DNA of 64,000 bases from Cymodocea nodosa (GCA_036874045.1 JAZBRI010000008.1:13221001-13285000), one strand, 5' to 3'. Numbered from the stretch's first letter, positions 34,479 to 46,217 are shown. Numbers and translations are program-made. Notes: generated by a model not told the origin, from the letters alone.

Positions 34479-35035
34479 GAAGCTCAAATTCAGTTCAACA
34501 AAGAATCGATTGAAAGCTGGATTTACAAGAAGATTCTTAAAGCTCTCCATGTGCTGAAAATCTGATCCAAGAAGGATCATTTGGTTCGTGGCTTCAACCT
34601 AAAAGCTACATTCAGTTGTTGGTTTGAGTTTCGACCTGAAAACTCAAGAGGTTGGTTTTCTGGAGTTTATACCTGAAAACTTCTAAGTGTTGGTTTTTTG
34701 GAGTTTATACTTGAAAACTTCTGAGTGTTGTTTTTTTGGAGTTTATACTTGAAAACTTCTGTGTGGTTGGTTCTTACTTTGACCTAAAAGCAAGTGTATA
34801 AGTGTTGAGACACTTAGTGAAGCCCAAGTGACCCTTGGGGGTGGACTAGCCTAGTTGGTGAACCACCTAAAATTCTCTTATGTTTCTTACTTTTATTTTC
34901 GTTGTGCATGATATTGTTATCTGTTTATTACTTATGCAAACTAATTAATCAAATTAGTTAGTAAAGTAAAAAATAGGCTTTTATTCACACTGTTCTCCAT
35001 TCACCCCCCTCTAGTGAAGCCATTCGTTCCTAACA
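34479..35035 (+). repeat. Cop-C-type LTR fragment (3' part) inside Cop-B
   Basis: Inverted match to the Cop-C LTRs (36569-37125 and 41485-42000), ending CATTCGTTCCTAACA. It contains four diverged copies of GGAGTTTATACCTGAAAACT and the CACTTAGTGAAGCCCAAGTG box. It shows that another copy of the Cop-C family was once here, in plus orientation. Confidence 0.85.
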
Positions 35036-35533
35036 CCTTTAAATGAATCAACATTTAATCATATTAGAAGAAATCTAAGCATATGTTCTTTGCATGACTT
35101 ATAATGCACTCATATTTGGTTTATGATTATTATCCCTTAAGCTCACCATATGGGAGCTTGTTTTTTGCTAACGTGTACTTATGCAGGACTTATCAGAAGT
35201 CTCCTTTTATCAAATATCAGATATCAAAAATTACAGATATTAGAAGTCTCCTTTTATCTAATGATAAAAAGGGGGAGAAGTATAATGAGAAATTACATGG
35301 CATTTTATAGATTAAGAGAAGTATAAAGAGAAATTACATGGAAGGTAGGGAGAGAAATCCCAGCATACAAACAAGGGGATATATTTTCTAAATCATGCTT
35401 CACTTGTTTTCTATAAGTTCTAGAAATCTGTTTTACTTATTTTCTATGTGACAAAATGTATAGAAATAAACTAGGGAGTGAAATACATGTAATTAAATGT
35501 AAAGGATTTTGTCTTTATCAAAAAGGGGGAGAT
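35036..35533 (+). other. Cop-B 3' non-coding region with polypurine tracts
   Basis: Contains AATGATAAAAAGGGGGAGAAG (35262 area) and TCAAAAAGGGGGAGAT (35518-35533) directly before the 3' LTR. The copy nearest the LTR is the likely primer; the other belongs to the Sirevirus set of repeated tracts. Paired repeats of AGAAGTCTCCTTTTATC lie at 35196 and 35242. No gene. Confidence 0.8.
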
Positions 35534-36568
35534 TGTTAAGACCCTTGTATTTTGATAATGCAAAAAATTGTGAGGTTACAAATTGTATTTCATAGTTTAG
35601 ACAGTTCAGCAATAGAGTAGAAGGCAGATAAGTCGATACAGATAGTTTAGAATTTGCTGCAAGAGATAAACAGGAAATCAGAAGGTTACCAGGCTTAACT
35701 ATCTAAAAGAGATAAATCTTCGGTGAGTTACCAGGCTTAAGTATTTGATGAGTCAGTACTAAGCAGCAGAAACACCTTTAGACGATTAGAAAATTAACTA
35801 TTCGAAAATACAAGGCCTTCGAAGAGTTTTAAAGATAGTTGGCTGAATGATCGAAGAGTTAAAGCGCTAACTATCTGAAAGTTCAAGAAAATCGGAAAGT
35901 TAGGAAGGCTAACTATCCAAAACTTAAGTCATTAAATTTCCCACATGTAGAAATCTAGAACAGAAGCTTAAAAGGAGTTTCGGAGAGTTAGAAAACTAAC
36001 TATCTGAAAAATAAGAGGTTTCAGAAGGTTACAAACTTAACTATCCAAAAGTTAAGTCACTCTATTATGCACGTGCAAAAATAAGAAGATAGCAGTCGAA
36101 AGCTTAAAAGAGGAATCGAGAGGTTACTATAGCTAACTATCCGAAAGTTGAAGATTATCGGTAGGTTGACATCCATAACAATCCGAACTTAAGACTCTTC
36201 ATGTGTGTGACTTAAAATCCCACGTGACACAGACAAAAGGACTTGAGTAGATTTTCGGTGACTTACGGCTACTCTTCGGAGAGTTACTCAGCTAACCATC
36301 TGAAAATCAAAGGGAATCGGAAGGTTACAAGCTAAACAGTATATAGAATGGTAACTTACTATTTTTGGGATGGACTACATAGTAAGTACAACAAAAAACA
36401 AACGTTAGAAGTGAATATGATCGTTATACCTCTTGGTATAAATATGAGAAGTAAAGGGAATATTAGAATAATGATCATCATATATTGTGAGCTACTCAAA
36501 AATTCTAGAAATACTCTCAAGTTTGCAAAATACAGAAAGATTCTCAGAGTTCACTGCTACACAAAAGT
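35534..36568 (+). repeat. Cop-B 3' LTR, first part
   Basis: TGTTAAGACCCTTGTATTTT onward, matching 15946-16970 with roughly 10% or more differences by eye. Interrupted by Cop-C. Confidence 0.9.
36564..36568. repeat. Target-site duplication of Cop-C, left copy
   Basis: AAAGT here against AAAGC at 43242-43246; the undisrupted Cop-B 5' LTR reads CACAAAAGCTCCC, so four of five bases are still paired and the site is clear. Confidence 0.85.
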
Positions 36569-38361
36569 TGTTAGGAATGAATGGCTTCACTAGAGGGGGG
36601 GTGAATGGAGAACAATGTGAATTTAAGCCTATTTTTCACTTTACTAACTAATTTGATTAATCAGTTTGCACAAGTAATAATCAGATAAAAATATCATGCA
36701 TAGTGGAAATAAAGGTAAGAAACACAAGAGAATTTTAGGTGGTTCGCCAACTCGGCTAGTCCACCCCTAAGGGTCACTTGGGCTTCACTAAGTGTCTCAA
36801 CACTTATACACTTGCTTTCAGGTCAAAGCAAGAACCAACCACACAGAAGCTTCACGTATAAACTCCAAAAAACCAACACTCAGAAGTCTTCAAGTATAAA
36901 CTCCAGAAAACCAACACTCATAAGTTTTCAGGTATAAACTCTAGAAAACCAACCTCTTGAGTTTTCAGGTCGAAACTCAAACCAACAACTAAATGTAGCT
37001 TTTAGGTTGAAGCCACGAACCAAATGATCCTTCTTGGATCAGACTTTCAGCACATGGAGAGCTTTAAGAATTTTCTTGTAACTCCAGCTTTCAATCGATT
37101 CTTTGTTGAACTGAATTTGAGCTTTCTTCTATATCAGTAATTTATCTGCAATGTATATTGTATCTCTGTATGTATATGAGCAAAAGCTATCTAAATCCGT
37201 TGTTTGTATCTTGTATATATACCTAATATGTACAATGATCATATTTTCTTCCAACAGATGTATTCTACTGTACTTGATTAGACTCAAGTTCCAATAAGGT
37301 AAGTTACCATTCAGAAAATCATTTCCAGATATCTTACCGATTTTCCTATCATTTCGGATAGTTAGCTATGCAACTCTCCGAAGAGTATCTGTAACTCACT
37401 GAAAGATCACTTAACCTTAACTGCCAGGTAGGATTCCAGAATATTTAAATGTGAGCTGTCATCCAATCGGATACTTATAACTGTAACTCACCGAACAGTT
37501 ATATACTTGTCGGATAGTTTGTCTCTGTTAACTTTCCGATTGCTTCAATTCAACACGTATATAAAGGCTGACTTAAGTTTCGGATGGTTATCCCTGTAAC
37601 TCACCGAAACGCTTTAGGATTTTGAATAGTTATCTTTCTAACTCTCTGAAAACTTATTTGCACTTCTTTCTGGAATTCTGCACGTGGGAAATTCAGTGAC
37701 TTAAGTTTCGGATGGTTAAACTGTAACTCACCGAAACTCTTTAGAAATTTCGGATAGTTATCTTTCTAACTCTCCAAAAACCCATTTGAGCTTTCAACTG
37801 CCAACTTCTCCATTTTGCACGTGCGTAATAAAATGACTTAAGTTTGGAAAGTTATGCCTGTAACTTACTGAAAAACTCGAATAGTTATCTAACTCTCCGA
37901 AAAGAAAACTCGGATAGTTATCTAACTCTCCGACAAGTCCTTTAAGCTTCCGTTCTGTATTTCTACACGTGGTTTATTGAATGACTTAACTTTCGGATAG
38001 TTATACCTGTAACTCTCTGAAAGTCCTTTAAGCTTCCGGATAGTTAACTCCTTAACTATCCGATCATTCAATCCCCTTAACTGTCTGATTAAATAACTCT
38101 CCGAAGGCTTTATAATTTCAGATAGTTATTCTTCTAACTGCCTGATAGTATTGCTACTGCTTTAAACTTGCTCTTCGGACCTGTAACTGTCCGATTTTCC
38201 TGTAATTTTAAGGCAGTATTATCTGGAAACTTATTCATCTGTTCATTTGCATGGAATTTGTTCTATCTGCCTTCTGATCTAATGCTGCACTAACTTAACT
38301 GTGAAATACAATATGTTTCCTCATATAGGTTTTGCATTATCAAAATACTAGGGTCCTAACA
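36569..38361 (-). repeat. Cop-C 3' LTR
   Basis: TGTTAGGAATGAATGGCTTC ... GGGTCCTAACA. From 37310 to 38190 it is built of about five diverged cassettes of roughly 125 bp, each with a G-box-like CACGTG, GACTTAAGTTTCGGATGGTTA, TAACTCACCGAAA and CGGATAGTTATC..TAACTCTCCG. The perfect hairpin at 38037-38062 lies at its outer end. Confidence 0.95.
38037..38062. repeat. Perfect hairpin in the Cop-C LTR
   Basis: Arms CGGATAGTTAA / TTAACTATCCG with loop CTCC, 11 bp each side without mismatch. Confidence 0.95.
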
Positions 38362-39902
38362 ATCTCTCCCTTTTTGATAATGACAAAAACCTTTACATTA
38401 AATTACATGTATTTCACTCCCTAGATTGTTGCTATACATTCAATCACATAGAAACTAAGTAAAGCAAAGAATTACAATGAATATAATACAATGAAGTTAA
38501 TTTCTTGCCTTGTTTGTGTGCTAGGAAACCTCCCCCTACCTTCTATGTAATTTTCTATATTCTTCTCCCCCTTTTTGTCATTAGATAAAAGGAGTTCCAT
38601 AATTTTCTTTTATTGAATTTTCTTCTCCCCTTTTTGTCATTAAATTTGTATCTAATGATATATCAATTTTCTGATCTCTGTAATCCCATCAGATATCAAG
38701 TTGTGAAAAGAATCAAATGCATCAATATCTTCAAATACCAATTTTTGATTTTCCAACAAATGTAGACTATTGATGTGTAGATCTCAATTGTTGAGATATT
38801 TTCATCATTGTAGTCTATTTTCTTCTTTTCCTTTGATTTGTGCTGCTTTTCTTCTTTCTTATTCGAGCATAGTATCAATTGAAGTGTCAATTTCCTTAAT
38901 CCTTGTCTGATGCCAGTTGTTGACATTCTATCATCTGAGAAGTCAGTAATTGCTCTCCTGATTTGTGATATTTCTTCCTTTATTTTCATGTAATTACTGC
39001 ATCATCTGTAAAAATTGAAAACAGTGAAATGCCAATAGTTAATGTAGCAATTTATAAATATGTAGTTAATATTTGTAATTTCTGCCACATGCTCTCCCCC
39101 TATCTGTATGGAGGTTCTTTGATTTATAATAGCAAGCTATAGGCTCTCCCCCTATATGCATGCCCTCTTTATACACTTTTATTTTGTACTGAAGTAACAT
39201 TCTGAATTCTCTTCATATAGTAGGTTCTCCCCCTACTTATATGTTTTTCCTTGCAGACAAATTTGTTGCACCTGTTCTACAAAATGAATGTCATATATGA
39301 TACCAATTGAACTAAATACCAATTGTTAATCAAAAATATCATAAAAGATTTTCAAACAATTTGCTTCTAACTCCAATTCGTTTATCTTCTCTTGGATCTT
39401 TGTTTCAAGTGGTTCTTCTATTTGCAGAAGATAATTTGAAGACTGTAATCTGTCTATTGCAGATTTTGGTTATCCTTTGATGAATCTGATTTCCCTGCAT
39501 TTGTAGTCATTCAACTTGGCTCGTGCAAGCCTTATTTCCTTTAAAGAACATGATTCAATCATTGATGCTACTTTTGATGCCAATTGTTAATTTCAGAATA
39601 TCATAACTGATTCTTAACTGATTGCCTTCTGATTACCTTCTGATTACCAACTATTTAGCTTCTTAAACTCTCTCTTCAATAGATTCCTTCAAAACATATG
39701 TAGAGAGCAATTTGTGACTGTAGTTTGGTTGCTGCAGATTTTGCTCTCCTTGAGCATCAAGATTTTAGGCACAATTTCCACTCAATCTAAGTGAGCACTT
39801 TCTACCAATTTATGGTGCCTCTTGTAATACCAAATTTTTACTGTGATAACTGGTTTGGAGCTATAGATCAACTATTCCCCCTAAACCATATAATCCTACA
39901 AT
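38362..39902 (-). other. Cop-C non-coding region with an array of polypurine boxes
   Basis: No gene on either strand. Inverted PPT boxes (TCTCCCTTTTTG, CCTCCCCCTACC, TTCTCCCCCTTTTTG, TTCTCCCCTTTTTG, CTCTCCCCCTATC, CTCTCCCCCTATA, GTTCTCCCCCTAC) occur at about 38364, 38528, 38563, 38622, 39091, 39142 and 39227. The first abuts the LTR. Repeated PPTs are a known Sirevirus trait; seven in 0.9 kb is a dense example. The degenerate phrase 'ATACCAATTG' near 39300-39600 recurs. Confidence 0.75.
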
Positions 39903-41431
39903 TCAAATAGAAATAGATTTTGATACCCATACTTTCTTGGGTCCATAAGTGTTAGTCCTGACAATATTTAGTTTATTGCCTTTTGGCAGCCACATTGAAC
40001 CAGATCTTCTTTTGATGGCAAACACTATTGTACCATCTCTATAATATCGGATAACACCACCATAGTAGGGTATTTCTTGTGGAGTAGCATACCCTAGGCC
40101 AAGTTTATTAGAACTGTATCTTTGAGAACCAATGATTTGATCTAATCCTTTCTGTCCATTGGTAAATTTATGCACAGTATTTTTCAGATCAATGATTTCA
40201 GATTTCAATTTTTCATTTTTATTTATCAGTTCATCATTATAGCATTTCCTATCTTCAAGATGTAGATTTTCAAGTTTAGTATGTGCTTCTTTTAAACATG
40301 CAATTAAATGCTTAATTTCCTTTTTATACTTTTTGCATTTAACATATAAACTGTCAACAGTAGACAAAAGAATATTTACATCTAGATTATCATTGTCTAT
40401 ATTAGAATCATTTTGAGATGAAGTGGAACATACCTCTTGTGCTATATAGCACACGTTTACTGGTACCTCTTCATCTGAACTAGATGAGCTACTAGAAGAA
40501 CTACTGTCAACCCAAGCAGCCTTCAATGCCATTTTCTTTTTGTAGCTCCTCTTCTTCTTCTTCATTTCTTTTTCTTCTTCTTGTAGTAGTGGACAATCAA
40601 GTTGTATATGTCCCTGCTTCTTGCATTTAAAGTATATTGGTGCATTGCTTTTTTATGTGCTAGCATGATTCTTTTCCTTCATCCATTTTCTGAATTTTCT
40701 AGCCAATAGCACAACTTCATCATCATCCGAGCTTTGAAGTTCCTATGTTGATGGAAAGGCTAGTTCTTTCTTTGTTTCAATTTTCTTTTTACCACTACCT
40801 TCCTCAACTTTTCATTCCTTCATTTGAACTTCATGGGCTAGCAAGTTGCCCATTAGATCCTCTACTGAGTATTTGTTGAGGTCTTTGGAATCTTGTATCG
40901 ATGTGGACTTTTACTTCCATTCCACAGTTAAGCTTCTGAGGATTTTCTATACCTGTTCACGAATAGAAAATTCCTTTCCCAAACCTCTTAAGTCATTAAT
41001 AATCTCAGTGAATCTTGAAAACATATCAGTGATAGTTTCATCATCAAGCATTTTAAATAATTCAAGCTTTCTGAGTAAAATGTTTATTTTAGTGTCTTTC
41101 ACTTGGCTGGTTCCTTCAAAGGTTATTTGAAGAGTATTCCAAGCCTCGTGAGCAGATTTACAAGCTAAAACTTTATTATATTGTTCAGCAGATAAGGCAC
41201 AGTAAATAATATTCAGCCCTCGAGCATCCATTTGGATGATTCTCTCATCCTCCTCAGTCTAGTTATCCTCATGACTAGGTGGAATAGGTGTTCCTAGAAC
41301 AACCATTTTCCATAAACTCACATCTGAGCTTCTGAGGAAACATTCCATCCTGTTTTTCCAGTAATTATAATTAATACCATCAAATAGGGGAGGACGATGG
41401 ATGTTCTGACCCTCTCTATGAAAAGATTCCA
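39903..41431 (-). pseudogene. gag: Cop-C gag (fossil)
   Basis: Starts at about 41431 (MESFHREGQNIHRPP...). The UBN2 region (ARGLNIIYCALSAEQYNKV, AHEAWNTLQITFEGTSQV, FSRFTEIINDLRGLGKEFS) is followed by the zinc-knuckle region near 40600-40640, a serine-acidic stretch (SSSSSSSSSSDEEV), a coiled coil and the linker GLGYATPQEIPYYGGVIRY...GPKKVWVSKSISI. It matches Cop-B gag. A handful of breaks. Confidence 0.9.
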
Positions 41432-41470
41432 TGATCTCAGATGGTTAAATCTATAAAAAGAGATCAACCT

Positions 41471-41484
41471 GCTCTGATACCAAT
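41471..41484 (-). other. Cop-C primer-binding site
   Basis: Minus strand ATTGGTATCAGAGC, next to the 5' LTR; tRNA-iMet type. Confidence 0.95.
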
Positions 41485-43241
41485 TGTTAGGAACAAATGG
41501 CTTCACTAGAGGGGGGGTGAATGGAGAACAGTGTGAATTTAAGCCTATTTTTCACTCTACTAACTAATTTGATTAATCAGTTTGCACAAGTAATAATCAG
41601 ATAAAAATATTATGCACAATGGAAATAAAGGTAAGAAACACAAGGGAATTTTAGGTGGTTCACCAACTTGCCTAGTCCACCCCCAAGGGTCACTTGGGCT
41701 TCACTAAGTGTCTCAACACTTATACACTTGCTTTCAGGTCGAAGCAAGAACCAACCACACAGAAGTTTTCAAGTATAAACTCCAGAAAACCAACACTTAG
41801 AAGTTTTTAGGTATAAACTCCAGAAAACCAACCTCTTGAGTTTTTAGGTCGAAACTCAAACCAACAACTGAATGTAGCTTTTAGGTTGAAACCACGAACT
41901 AAATGATCTTTCTTGGATCAGACTTTCAGCACATGGAGAGCTTTAAGAATCTTCTTGTAACTCCAGCTTTCAATCGATTCTTTGTTGAACTTACTTTGAG
42001 CTTTCTTCTATATCAGTAATTTATCTACAATGTATATTGTATCTCTATATGTATATGAGCAAAAGCTATCTAAATCTGTTGTCTATATCTTGTATATATA
42101 CCTGATATGTACAATGATCATATTTTCTTGCGACGAATGTATTCTACTGTACTTGATTAGACTCAAGTTCCAATACGGTAAGTTACCGTTCAGAAAATCG
42201 TTTCAAGATATCTTACCGATTTTCCTATCCTTTCGGATAGTTAGCTATGCAACTCTTCGAAGAGTATCTGTAACTCACCGAAAGATCACTTAACCATAAC
42301 TGCTAGGTAGGATTCCAGAATATTTAAATATGAGCTGTCATCCAATCGGATACTTATAACTATAACTCACCGAACAGTTATATACTTGTCGGATAGTTTG
42401 TCTCTTTTAACTTTCCGATTGCTTTAATTCAGCACGTGCATAAAGGCTGACTTAAGTTTCGGATGGTTATCCCTATAACTCACTGAAACGCTTTAGGATT
42501 TCAGATAGTTATCTTTCTAACTCTCCGAAAACTTATTTGCACTTCTTTTTGGAATTCTGCATGTGGGAAATTCAGTGACTTAAGTTTCGGATGGTTAAAC
42601 TGTAACTCACCGAAACTCTTTAGAAATTTCGGATAGTTATCTTTCTAACTCTCCAAAAACCCATTTGAGCTTTCAACTACCGACTTCTCCATTTTGCACG
42701 TGCGTAATAAAATGACTTAAGTTTCGGAAAGTTATTCCTATAACTTACCGAAAAACTCGGATAGTTATCTAACTCTCCGAAAAGAAAACTCGGATAGTTA
42801 TCTAACTCTCCGACAAGTCCTTTAAGCTTCTGTTCTGTATTTCTACACGTGGTTTATTGAATGACTTAACTTTCGGATAGTTATACCTGTAACTCTCCGA
42901 AAGTCCTTTAAGCTTCCGGATAGTTAACTCCTTAACTATCCAATCATTCAATCCCCTTAACTGTCTGATTAAATAACTCTCTGAAGGCTTTATAATTTCA
43001 GATAGTTATTCTTCTAACTTTCCGATAGTATTGTTGTTGCTTTAAACTTGCTCTTCGGACCTGTAACTATCCGATTTTCCTGTAACTTTAAGGCAATATT
43101 ATTTGGAAACTTCTCCATCTGTTCATCTACATGGAATTTGTTCTATCTGCCTTCTGATCTAATGCTGCACTAACTTAACTATGAAATACAATATGTTTCC
43201 TCACATAGGTTTTGCATTATCAAAATACTAGGGTCCTAACA
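41485..43241 (-). repeat. Cop-C 5' LTR
   Basis: 1757 bp partner of 36569-38361 with the same cassette array at 42180-43050. Confidence 0.95.
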
Positions 43242-43603
43242 AAAGCTCCCTATGCTCAAACTCTATTTCAAAGTTCAAAGTTGTTGGTTCGTGAGTTTCA
43301 ACCTCAAAATTCATTGTTGGTTAAGAGCTTGTACCTGAAAGCTCAAAGAAAGGTTGGTTGCTGAGCTTTAACCTGAAAGCTCAAGTGTTGGTTCTTGCTT
43401 CAACCTAAAAGCAAGTGTTGTAAGTATTTATATACTTAGTGAAGCCCAAGTGAATCTTAGGGGTGGACTAGCTAAGTTGGTGAACCACCTAAAAATCTCT
43501 TTGTGTTCATTACTTTTCACTATTTTGCATGTGCATTGATTAATTAAGACCACAGATACATTGAATCAATCAATTAAGTTAAAATTACACACACACACAA
43601 TTC
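43242..43603 (+). repeat. Cop-B 3' LTR, second part
   Basis: Begins AAAGCTCCCTATG (TSD included) and runs to the CA microsatellite at 43587-43599, where Cop-D begins. Matches 16964-17340 of the 5' LTR. Confidence 0.9.
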
Positions 43604-45315
43604 TGTTAGGATCGATAGGCTCACTAGAGGGGGGGTGAATGGTGAAGGTGTGTAAGTTTTTAAATTTTTTAACTTTGAATTGATTGATTCAACAAAAGTG
43701 AGATAAGATGAATTAAATGAAAGCAAAATAGTAAGAGAAAAATAACACATAGCAAATTTTTAGGTGGTTCACCAACTTGGCTAGTCCACCCCCAAGATAC
43801 ACTTGGGCTTCACTAATTATTCAAATACTTACAACACTTGCTTTCAAGTTGAAGCAAGAACCAACACTTAGAGCTTTCAAGTATAAGTTCAATAACCAAC
43901 CTTTCTTTGTTGAGCTTTCAGGTTGAAGCTCTCAACCAATAATGAGTTTTCAGGTAGAAACTCATGAACCAATAGCTTTGAGTCTTTCTATCAGAGTTTT
44001 GGCACACGGAGCTTTTCTTCTGTAGTGAATCTTTTAAGTATACTTGACTGTTTGCAGACTTGAGAGTGTAACTGGAATTTGTGTAGCTCACTATATATTA
44101 TATGATCGTTATCTCTATCTGATCTTCTCTTAAACTCCTCATTTATACCAAAACGTATAACGATCACATTTTTCTTTCAACAGATGTATTCTATTGTACT
44201 TGCTAAATAATCAGACTTAAATATGGTAAGTTACCATTCTGTCTGATGTTCAGTAAGTAACCTTCCGATTTCCTTTAACTTTTGGATGGTTATATGAATA
44301 ACTCACCGAAGAACGTACATAACTTACCGATTCTTCACTTACATCTTGTTATCTGTGTCACGTGAGGATTTTAAGTTGCTCATGTGAAATGTCAAGTGAT
44401 CGGAGACTTGTAGTTTTAACTCACCGAAAAACTCTTGACTTTCGGATAGTTAACTACAGTAACTCTTCGATTTTTCTTTTAAGCTTCCGACAACTATCTC
44501 TTTAATTCTGCACGTGCATAAAAGAATAACTTAAGTTTCGGATAGTTAGAAATGTAACTCATCGAAACTTCCTAGTTTTCGGATAGTTAACTTTCTAACT
44601 CTCCGAAAACTCATTTGAGCTTTTGTTTGGATTTCTACACATGGGAAATTCAATGACTTAAGTTTCGAATAATTAAACTATAATTCATCGAAACTCTTTT
44701 GAAATTTCCAATGGTTATCTAACTCTCCGATTTTTCCTTTTAAGCTTTTAATTGCTGTCTTCTCCATTTTGCACATGCGTAATAGGATAACTTAAGTTCC
44801 AGAAAGTTATACCTGTAACTCACTGAAATCCTTCAAATTTTGGATAGTTATCTTTCTAACTCTCTGAAAAGTCTTTTAAGCTTCTATCCTGGAATTCTGC
44901 ACGTGGTAAATTGAATGACTTAAGTTTTGGATAGTTATACCTGTAACTCACCAAAAAAGTTGGATAGTTATCTTTCTAACTCTCCGAAAAGTCCTTTAAG
45001 TTTTCGGATAGTTAACTCCTTAACTTTCTGATCATTCAATCTTTCTTAACTGTCTGATCATTTAACTCTCCAAAAATGTCGAATAGATATCTTTCTAACT
45101 ATTCGATAGTATTGCTGCTACTGTAAACTTGCTCTTCAGATAGTTTGATCTGTAACTGTCCAATTTTCTATAGCAGCACATTCTGGAATTAACTGCAACC
45201 TATTTGCTACTTAGAATTGTCTACCTTTTGATCTTTTACTGCACTGACTTATCTGTGAAATACAATATGTTTCCTCACATAGGTTTTGCATTATCAAAAT
45301 ACTCGGGTTCTAACA
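43604..45315 (-). repeat. Cop-D 3' LTR
   Basis: 1712 bp, TGTTAGGATCGATAGGCTCA ... GGGTTCTAACA. Cassette array of about 125-bp units at 44390-45130 (G-box variants at about 44513, 44636, 44770 and 44898, each followed by ACTTAAGTTTCGGATAGTTA-like sequence). A TATA-like GGTATAAATGAG lies inverted near 44145. Confidence 0.92.
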
Positions 45316-45317
45316 AT

Positions 45318-45322
45318 CTCCC
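45318..45322. repeat. Target-site duplication of Gyp-1, left copy
   Basis: CTCCC; right copy 57207-57211. The pre-insertion sequence is the Cop-D polypurine tract (inverted), ATCTCCCCCTTTT. Confidence 0.9.
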
Positions 45323-46209
45323 TGTTTAGAATGAAAATGTGCATAATATTAACGGTTAAATGATGGTTAATTGTATAATATTTAGCTTATCATATGAGAA
45401 TTAAGCCATTTTGTTATAATTGCACTGTTATATGCTTTAATGAAAGAATCTGCTTAATTTTAGGGAATTAATGTTAATTTAGTGCATTTCTGAACTGTCG
45501 ATAAATTGCAGGCTGTGAAATTCTTAAGTATCCAAATTTTCTGTTATTTTGGACAGTTATGTTTAACATACCGAACATGTACCGGACAATTATGTTTAAA
45601 TTGCCGAACAGTTATGTTTTAAAGGAATATTATATTATTTCCTAAAGTACACATGTCGAAACCATAATGCATGACTTAAGTGGACTTTCAATGAGTTATC
45701 TCTAAGTATCCGAAATTGTAGCTGGGCATCGAATAGTTATATGTGTAACTCTCCGAAATCTCCTTTTATTATAAAACTACTGATGGCACGTGTCGTGATC
45801 TGGAAGATTGACTTAAGTTATATATCGGTGAGTTATCTGTAACTATCCGAAATACATCTGAGCATCGGATAGTTAAGTCTGTAACTATCCGAAATGCATC
45901 TAGGCATCAGATAGTTAAGTTTGTAAGTATCCGTAATGCACCTGAGCATCGGATAGTTAAATTTATGCACATGCTTTATAGTTAAATCAACGAAGCAAAT
46001 CCGTTGAGTTATCTATAACTCCACGGACCATTTATTTTCTAACATGTCACTGTAGCAGTTGTAGAAACAGGATAGTTGGAAGAAAAAAACCACGATCGCA
46101 CGCATCACACAGGAATTCACTCGTCGAAGGGAGAAGAAATCATCATCGTTGATATGAATGAAGGAAATCCAACCGATCATTCAAGTAAAAGCATTTACCA
46201 CTAAAGAAA

Positions 46210-46217
46210 TATAAAAG
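46210..46217 (+). promoter_or_regulatory. Putative Gyp-1 TATA box
   Basis: TATAAAAG, conserved in Gyp-0 (3377-3384). Confidence 0.45.

Larger units (their letters stand above)
36569..43241 (-). mobile_element. Cop-C: gag-only Sirevirus-type copia element
   Basis: 6.67 kb with LTRs of 1793 and 1757 bp, primer site, gag and gag-pol linker, a 1.5-kb non-coding region with many polypurine boxes, but no protease, integrase or RT sequence. LTRs are about 95-97% identical by eye, so the insertion is a few million years old at most. Gag has a handful of breaks. It would need enzymes from a relative such as Cop-D. Inserted in the 3' LTR of Cop-B. Confidence 0.9.
15946..43603 (+). mobile_element. Cop-B: old Sirevirus-like copia element, host of Cop-E, Cop-C and Cop-D
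   Basis: 5' LTR 15946-17379, primer site, gag, then (after Cop-E) protease, integrase and RT, a polypurine tract and the 3' LTR (35534-36568 and 43242-43603, split by Cop-C). The 3' LTR is cut close to its end by Cop-D at 43604. The LTR halves differ visibly at roughly one site in ten, so it is the oldest copia here, several million years under generic rates. Many breaks (over ten). It is inserted into the Gyp-2 protease region. Confidence 0.9.
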
